From the NCBI RefSeq assembly GCF_020497125.1, contig NC_059074.1, positions 193,001,415-193,065,414 on the forward strand: DNA of 64,000 nt, written 5' to 3'. The notes beneath the pieces were generated by a model that saw only the letters and a program-made list of their open reading frames with translations, had not been told where the DNA came from and did no database searches. The translations under genes were made by a program, and so were the position numbers. How positions within the stretch are numbered: the first letter of the stretch is position 1; each line of letters opens with the position of its first letter. Shown piece by piece: positions 57,446 to 64,000 of this stretch. Origin of the DNA: Mauremys mutica (lineage: Eukaryota; Chordata; Testudines; Geoemydidae).

Positions 57446-58304
57446 CTCTAGGAGTAGTGATGTAGTGATATCTAGTGATCAGGTAGTGCAAGAGAGGATC
57501 AGATAATAAGAGAATCCCACTGCATATGCTCATTGAACAAGTATCACACGGTATTATCGCCACACACATAACAAATCCAAAGGATAACAAGAGCAGAAAC
57601 CAACTCAACTCCATTGCTTCCCTTCACCTCTGTCACGTTAGCTAATGTTATTTTAATCACAGGTTTGAACAAAAATATTAGGCAGCTACTTAGCAGGAGA
57701 AAATTAGTGCATGAGCTTGTTAGAAGATATGCACTTGTTACCAGTACTAGGGATTATTATTTGTAAGATGCTTTTTAATTTCCTACTATCACCAGAGTAA
57801 TTTGTTTAGACATACGTACATCAGAGCCTGTAGGTAACATACTTTATCTGTGATTGTCTTGAAGTCATAGAAACATGGGATCCAATCCCCAAATCCTTAC
57901 TTGGGAGTGGAAAATGGGAGTTTTGCCTAACAATTAAGGCCTGGATCATGTAAGGTGTTGAATACATGCAACTCCCACCAACTTCAATGTAAAGCTTAGG
58001 GGAAGCTTAGTATTTCACAGAAGCAAGTCCTAAATTAAGCCTGGTGGACTAGGCTTACAACACTTGCAATTGGATTTACATTATTATTGTTATTATTACC
58101 CCTTTAATTAGCCATGAGCTATGGATGAAAAAGCCAGCCATTTCTTGGGAAAGAGGCCATTGTCTCCAAATCAGCTGGGCTTGGTCTCCTCTCACAGCAG
58201 GTTTTTCATCAGTGCAGCTCAGCTGACTTCGTTGGAGTTCATTCTCTTTCACAGCAGCACAAGTGAGAACACGGTCCATCCAATCTGGGGAAGGGAGAGT
58301 TTAG
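57446..58304. other. Anonymous sequence
   Basis: No gene. A degraded palindromic repeat spans about 57935-58020 (aaggcctggatcatgtaagg … caacttcaatgtaaagc). Confidence 0.5.
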
Positions 58305-58682
58305 AATGGGGAAGATTGCTTTAATACACGCTCAGAGGACGACGAGCTCGATATACCGTCGCTGGCTCTAGAGGAGGCATTACCAGGGGAGCTGGAGGCT
58401 GTACTGGAACCAGTAGGCGCAAAATTGAGTCCTTCCAGAGGCTTTAATTTTTGCTGGGGCTCTAAAGGAAGCCGCACAGGAGTTGCCCCGACTCAGTGTA
58501 TTTTCCAAGTGTCCCCACGTCTTACCTGCTGGCCTTGTCTGCTTCTTCCACTGCATCAGCCAACTGCAGGCTTCTCAGCAGAACGTTGTGGGCTACGGCT
58601 GGCTTGCAGAGCTGCACCTTCCATCTGCGTGGAATTTCCACTGCAGGGCCCCCAAAGCCTGGGTCAAGCAAGGAAGCCCTGA
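58305..58682 (+). other. CpG-rich open frame of unknown nature
   Basis: The frame is open from 58305 to a TGA at 58680-58682 (125 codons) with its only ATG at 58425. The first third, translated from 58326, is strikingly acidic (EDDELDIPSLALEEALPGE), and 58329-58370 contains about six CpG in 42 bp, unusual for this window. A weak acceptor-like cacgctcag precedes it at 58327-58335. The later part is cysteine-rich and looks less protein-like. I do not recognise it. It could be an exon, a fragment of a processed gene or chance. Confidence 0.25.
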
Positions 58683-61600
58683 GGTCATGTATGAAATTTC
58701 AGTTCTCATAAATAACTTGAGAGATGCCTTAAATCAATAAAGTACATTGACATCTAAGTAGAAAGCAAGGTCCAGAATCCACATAACAGAGCTGAAACAC
58801 CATGGCATGAGACATTTAACTGATGTCAAATTTAAACCCTCTCTTAAAAAAAGAAGTGTTCTCTAGTCTGCACCAGACCATCCATTCTGGTAATCTCATT
58901 CCATATTTCTTTTTATTGTTGAAAGAAGCAGTAGATTAATGACAGTAGGAATCCCACTAGAAAGAACACACTCCTTATAAGGCATGCTTGAGAGAGAGAT
59001 TTAGGAAATCTTTACATAGAACTACTTTGTTGCCAAGGAAAGTTGCATTTGTACCATTTACATTTGAAAATCCTTAACCCAGGTCAGCATAGTTCAGCCA
59101 AATTAACTTCATCTGGATAAATGAAGCTGAGGAATACCTGTCAGGAAAAGACCCCGAACGGCACACTGTAACTTTGTGCCACACTTTAAAAACCACCTAG
59201 AGACTTTGATGGATCAGTTCAGTCAAGGAGGATGAATTGAAGAGGTACAGCATTCAAGTATATTAACAACGAAAGAGAGGGGCAAGGTGACACCTATTTC
59301 CTTAAACTTTTTCCCCAGAGAATGAGCTGCCCCTGAACTGTCTGGAGAATTTGGAGAAAAGTGGTGGTGATCGTTTCAGAACATGAATTAAAATGTAACT
59401 TTAATGAAGCAAGTTAATATTTACTCCTTGCAGTGTTGTCAGCTCTTGTGATTTTATCGAGATGCTTGGGATAACTGTTGTTTTTCTTCAAGCCCCAGGT
59501 CCTGGAGTCATGTGAATATGTGAGACTCAGCTCTCATTTGAAAAAAGCAATTTTCTGGCCCTCATGGTTGCAGAGAAAAAACATGAAAATTTGGCCTCGG
59601 TGTACTTGAAAGGTTCAAAAAACAGATGGGAAAAAAAAGAAACCAAAATGTGTTCTTTTTAAAAAAATCTCATGATGGATAAGCCAGTCTCATGATTTTT
59701 GGAGCTTAACTCCATACTTGGGTCAACTGGGTGGTTCAATAGCACGCCTTCATTTTGCCCTATGGAAGCGGGGAGAGCTCATTTTCCAAAGCAGTCGTTG
59801 TGCTGGAATGATCTGTATCTAACACACAGTGTTTTTGAGCTCCTAGGGGTTAATAACTACATATGTGTTCTTCAGCATGCCAGGAAAGACAGACGATTAA
59901 AGGTATTGTAGTCTGATCGCTCTTTTGGCCACATGACTGTAGATTATCCATTGTATGGGTGAAGAAGGAATTCTAAAGCACAACATCATGACAAAGAATT
60001 ACAGTGGGCAGTTACCTACGGGATCCCATTTGGATGATTTTGATTGTAGTATGAGGAGTGAAAGTGGAGAACTGGGGTCATGTTTCAGGGGGACCCAGTT
60101 CGGTGCGACACCAGCGATTCAGAAATGTAAGTAGGAGCCAGCCTGCTAATATGCAAACTCTAGAGTCTCAGCATGTTCAATAACAATCTCTTTCCTACAA
60201 CTCCGCCTGCCTGCTGCATCTTCTTTTTGCTAATGAAACACTGATGTCTCAACTGCACTGCACTTGCTACTGCAAAAACAGTTTGCACTGCTTATATAAT
60301 TTTTATGGATGGGTTATGAATTAACCCCCTAACATACAAATATGTGTTTTATGTAGCTATGAAACTGAGATGCCTTTTGTTTTCTGTGTCAGTATGAATT
60401 GTGCCTTTGGATTTCTAGGAACTCTTTGTGGAAGGAGTTCTGCAGCCATTTGTTCTGAGATGCTGCAACCTCTAATGAGAGGAAACTCATGCCTTGAGCT
60501 CTATAACGGCGACTTAGCTTTTTTGCTTTCTGGTTGTTATTACTCAGACCAAACAAATTCTTCCTCTTCTGTTAACAGCCGGTGTATAGACATATAAAGC
60601 CCAATTCTACTACAATTGAAATCCAGAGAATTTTGTTAATGTCATCATTGAGAGCAGACTCATAGTCATTTTTTTTTAAAAATAAGCATCATTTAGCTAT
60701 GAATATTGCCTTTCAAAAACCATTGGCCTTCCTAATATGACTCTGCTGACTTCAGTGCAATCATATGAGAGTGGATTTTGGCCCACTGAAGCTGGAGATA
60801 CAGATTTTAGGCTCACATTATGCTGTGCATGTGCCCTATGTACATACATAAAAAAATCTGTGTCGTTACTGTGCCTGTTCGTAGCCACTTTTCAACTTGA
60901 AATATCTCAGCCATTTTAAATGGTGCTTTTATTTTTTGCAAAGACACTCAAAAGCAATTAGAGGGCCATATCACAGTATCCCTTGCCAAATTTCAGTGTT
61001 CAGATCAAACCTGGGTTTGAGTTACTGTACCAAAGTGCAAAAGGATCCCAAACTATTTTACATATATTAAAAACAAAGAAAACCCCAGCCTTTGAAAAGA
61101 AAAGAAAAAGCTACATATAAAAGAAATGCGTGCTCCCAATCTGAAACCATGTGTCAGCCTAGAGCAACCTGTTAAAGTTGAGCTATGAACCCCTGGAAAA
61201 AATAATTGTTTCTAATGGCAATGCTGTGAAACCCTTAACTAAAGCAGAAGCACTCTGAGTGCAGGGTTCCTGCTGCAGCTATGAATAATAAAGGCTCTCC
61301 CAATACCCCGATTTGGAGAGGTGCTCAAAATATATGTTATGTTTATTCTGCGGTCATTAAAGTCATTTGTCCAGCCCCCTTCCTAATTAAAAAAAATCAA
61401 ACTATTTTGCTTGCAACCAATTACAAATTATTAGAATGAACTGTCGGTTGATGTTTAAACTCTGGTAAACAAGCAATTCCAAAGCTCACATGCTATCTGC
61501 AATTCATTTGGTAGGCTCGTACTTCACTATGAGCATGAATGCACTCATTAGAGTCATGCTAAAGAGCTTTAAAAAGTCATGAATTGTGCCTCCGAGTCAG

Positions 61601-61774
61601 CGGTAATTTCAAACTTTTCCAAGCATGGGAACCAATGGAGCTGCTGAAACACAAGATTTGTTCACATGAAGATCTTGTTGTGAGTGCACTTTGACTTTCG
61701 GTATTTGTACAATGAGTCGCTGTTTGGATTGGTGAACTGACATAAAACCACAAAAACACCATGCCAGGAAGTGG
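58683..61774. other. Anonymous sequence; 61370-61640 possibly conserved
   Basis: No gene is recognised in 3 kb. 61370-61640 is repeat-free with dense A/T-rich words (cctaattaaaaaaaatcaaac, ccaattacaaattatta, gtttaaactctggtaaacaa). A short repeat core lies at about 60740-60800 (gctgacttcagtgc). Confidence 0.4.
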
Positions 61775-62400
61775 GAGCTAGTGGGGCCTGATTCTCCACT
61801 GCCTTGCATTGTACAATCAATGTAAAGTGTGTGCAAAATGCTACTACTAGTGTAAGAAGAATTCAAAGTTGGTAGCACTTTGTACCCCTTCTGTACAGGT
61901 ATAATTGACTGCACACTGAAGAAGGCAATGGAAATCCAGTTCAAGAAAGCCAACAAACTTGGGGCCAGATCCTCAGCTAGTGTAAATCAATGTAGCCTCA
62001 TTAAAATCAGTGGAGCTATCTAAGGCAATTTACACCAATTGCATGGTGCTGTGTTCTTTCCCATATCAGCTGTTAATTTGCTATTTGGCCTTGAGTGAGT
62101 CACTTCTCTTCTCTGCCTCAGGGCTTGATTCTCATTCACACTTTACACCATTCTGGCAATGAAAAGGGAACTTAAAGTGGGCATCAATTAGATTCACACC
62201 CATTTCAAGGCCTCTTTTACATGCTAGAGTTGGTGTAAAGTGGCCTTAGTATCAGGAGTATCAGGTTTTGCAGTTCCCCCATCTATAGAATGCTACGGTA
62301 GTTCTTATCTCTCCGCCTCAGAAGGGTTTGTGAGGAATGATTAGTTAATGTTGTTATGGTGCTTTGAAAATAAAGGGCATGGAAAATTACTTATTACAGA
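61775..62400 (+). repeat. Palindromic repeats and a SINE interrupted by one
   Basis: 61775-61960 and 61960-62050 are small palindromic repeats (ggcctgattctccactg …; ggggccagatcctcagctag … gcaatttacaccaatt). 62060-62118 (ttggccttgagtgagtcactt, cttctctgcctca) and 62275-62400 (cccatctatagaatgctacg … gtgaggaatgattagttaat … gctttgaaaataaagg) are two halves of one SINE. The insert between them, 62119-62270, has gggcttgattctcattcaca and inverted gttggtgtaaagtg motifs. Confidence 0.55.
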
Positions 62401-64000
62401 GGACAGTGGAGAAAAATACTTTCTTTATCCTTCCTCAAAAATTTCAGAGGACTGAGGGAGAAGCTCTATGTTCATGGAGCCCCAAAACAGCATGTCCAAT
62501 ACCCACGGTTACATGAGAGAGGATAATGGTTCTTTGTTTGTTTGTTTTACGATGCAGTATAAACCCTCATGCTATCGGACATAAGCCAAACACTAAATGA
62601 CAGGGGTTAGGAAGAAATTAACCTCTCAGCAGGATATTCCAATATTTTCCACAGTGGAATTTTTTTCCAATTCCTCTCAAGTACTGGCCACCATCAGACA
62701 CAAGACACCGGTACGATCTGGGGTCTATAGCACTTCTTGTGTTCCCTGAAGATGGGGAAATTTTTTAAAAAACAATTATTCCATTTTTCTATAAGCTGGG
62801 AATATGAGCATTTAGTGGAAATCAAATACCAAGTTTTTCAATAGCGCATCTGGGAAAGATCCAAATGGAGCTTTTAAGTTTCTTGTATCTTTTCAAAACG
62901 TGTCTATTTAGTTCTTTGTTCTTAGAGATGCACTTTGTTACTCGGATGTTTACCTTCAGTGAGGAAGAACAGAAGAGTTTATCTGCCTAAAATAAATGAT
63001 ATGGCTAATAATAGCATTTGTACCAGAGTTATCCAAGCAAGAGTAGGTTTAGTCAAATCTCATGATTCAGAGTCTAAACTGATCAACTGCAGGAGTCAGG
63101 AAGAAATTCCTCCCCACCCCCACACCTCATTGCAACTCCCCATTGTACTGTATTGCACAACTGGCTAAAGCAGAGACTCCCAAACTTTTTCATAGTGTAG
63201 ACCACAATTCAATAGAGGGGTCCACAATTTATGGACATCGTCTCTTTTGTTCACAATTACACAGATCACTTCACTCCCATTTGTGGGCTGTGACAACTAC
63301 AGCAATTATCTAGAAAAGTAACATAAGGAAAGTGTTGATGTGTTTTTAGCTGTCTCTTATGTAGTTTAGGAGATGATCACAAAGCCAGCACTACGTGACC
63401 AGCTGCTATCTCCAGACCACCAGTAATTGCGCTGTAGTACACAGATGAGATATTGAGAACCATTGGCTTAGCTAATTTAGCATTATACGGGTCTTTCAAA
63501 TTCCTCTAAAATATCAGAATATTTAGTTCTATGGACCAGTGGACTTATCCAGTGTGTTAAACTCTATGGGCTCAATCCTGCTCTCAGTAAGGTGAATGCA
63601 ACCCCCAGTGAAGACGTGTTCCCTGAATAACTGATGGCAGAACATTTCTAGAAAAGTGATGAAATATCCTTGCTATCTTCTGATGTCTAAGAAAAGAACG
63701 TGGTGTTTCTTCCCTCATTTCCAAATCACAATTTGATACCAAGCAAACTACAATGGAGAGAAGAGTATTAACCATTATGAAAATTCAGCCATAGTGACAA
63801 GAGAAAAGGAAAAGAGATTATTCTGGTAGAATGACACAAGAAGAGTGATTATCAGGCTACACCGAGCCATCATTCATGGGAACATAATCTTTATAAATTA
63901 TAAGTAAAGATCTGCTAAGTGCCCAACTGAGTACACTTACTCTTCTGTGCACGTCTGTCCAAGTGCAATAAATACAGATCAAATGTTACTATCCATATAA
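62401..64000. other. Anonymous sequence
   Basis: No gene. A short repeat edge (ggctcaatcctgctctcagt) is visible at 63569-63590. 63165-63470 contains agagactcccaaactttttc and gagaaccattggctta-like phrases that recall hAT termini, but no duplication is found. Confidence 0.45.

Noticed and set aside
63165..63470. Further hAT element suggested by cccaaactttttc and gagaaccattggctta phrases
   Set aside because: The candidate edges resemble hAT termini, but no 8-bp duplication or consistent inverted repeat could be found.

Overview
The window looks like a gene-poor, repeat-rich stretch of a reptile nuclear genome, most likely a turtle. The evidence is the repeat fauna: CR1 LINE 3' pieces with octamer-like ATTCTATG tails, tRNA-derived SINEs whose tails match CR1 (the arrangement known from turtle Cry-type SINEs), many hAT non-autonomous elements with 8-bp target duplications, and many small palindromic elements centred on a TTGACTTCAATGG-like core. 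There is no sign of bacterial, phage or plastid sequence. I found no convincing host protein-coding gene, rRNA, functional tRNA or CRISPR array.

Layout. 1-14 kb: mostly anonymous sequence with a TA-flanked inverted-repeat element (3320-4166), a CR1 fragment (6822-7155), a hAT MITE containing a minisatellite (7320-7717), a SINE (11268-11440), an LTR-like block (about 13.5-14.0 kb) and a near-palindromic hAT MITE (14068-14326). 14-31 kb: anonymous, partly repeat-free DNA, another hAT MITE (20483-20869), a CR1 that split an older SINE (21123-22079) and two more hAT MITEs close together (26091-26446, 26689-26983). 31-42 kb: a GC-rich minisatellite block, a fold-back (32451-32611), CR1 pieces (32720-33663, 40545-41160) and a complete solo LTR with a 5-bp target duplication (39169-39872).

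The centrepiece is at 44369-49959: a 5.6-kb hAT transposon bounded by a perfect 8-bp duplication (caacctag). It carries a long transposase reading frame on the minus strand (44768-46849, 693 codons) with zinc finger, DUF4371-like RNase-H core and hAT dimerisation motif. The frame is broken only near its C-terminus: the missing conserved tail lies in another frame directly downstream. Inside the element are two LTR-like copies facing each other in inverted orientation; at their junction sits a second hAT element, which itself contains a SINE.

50-64 kb: a degraded minisatellite element, a cluster of three related SINE pieces (56.9-57.4 kb), one unexplained CpG-rich open frame (58305-58682), and anonymous sequence in which some stretches resemble conserved non-coding DNA. 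The window therefore holds one nearly intact transposase gene, several non-autonomous elements that hAT transposases of this kind could once have moved, and retroelement debris. Repeat family assignments rest on recognition by eye; no alignment or database search was run.
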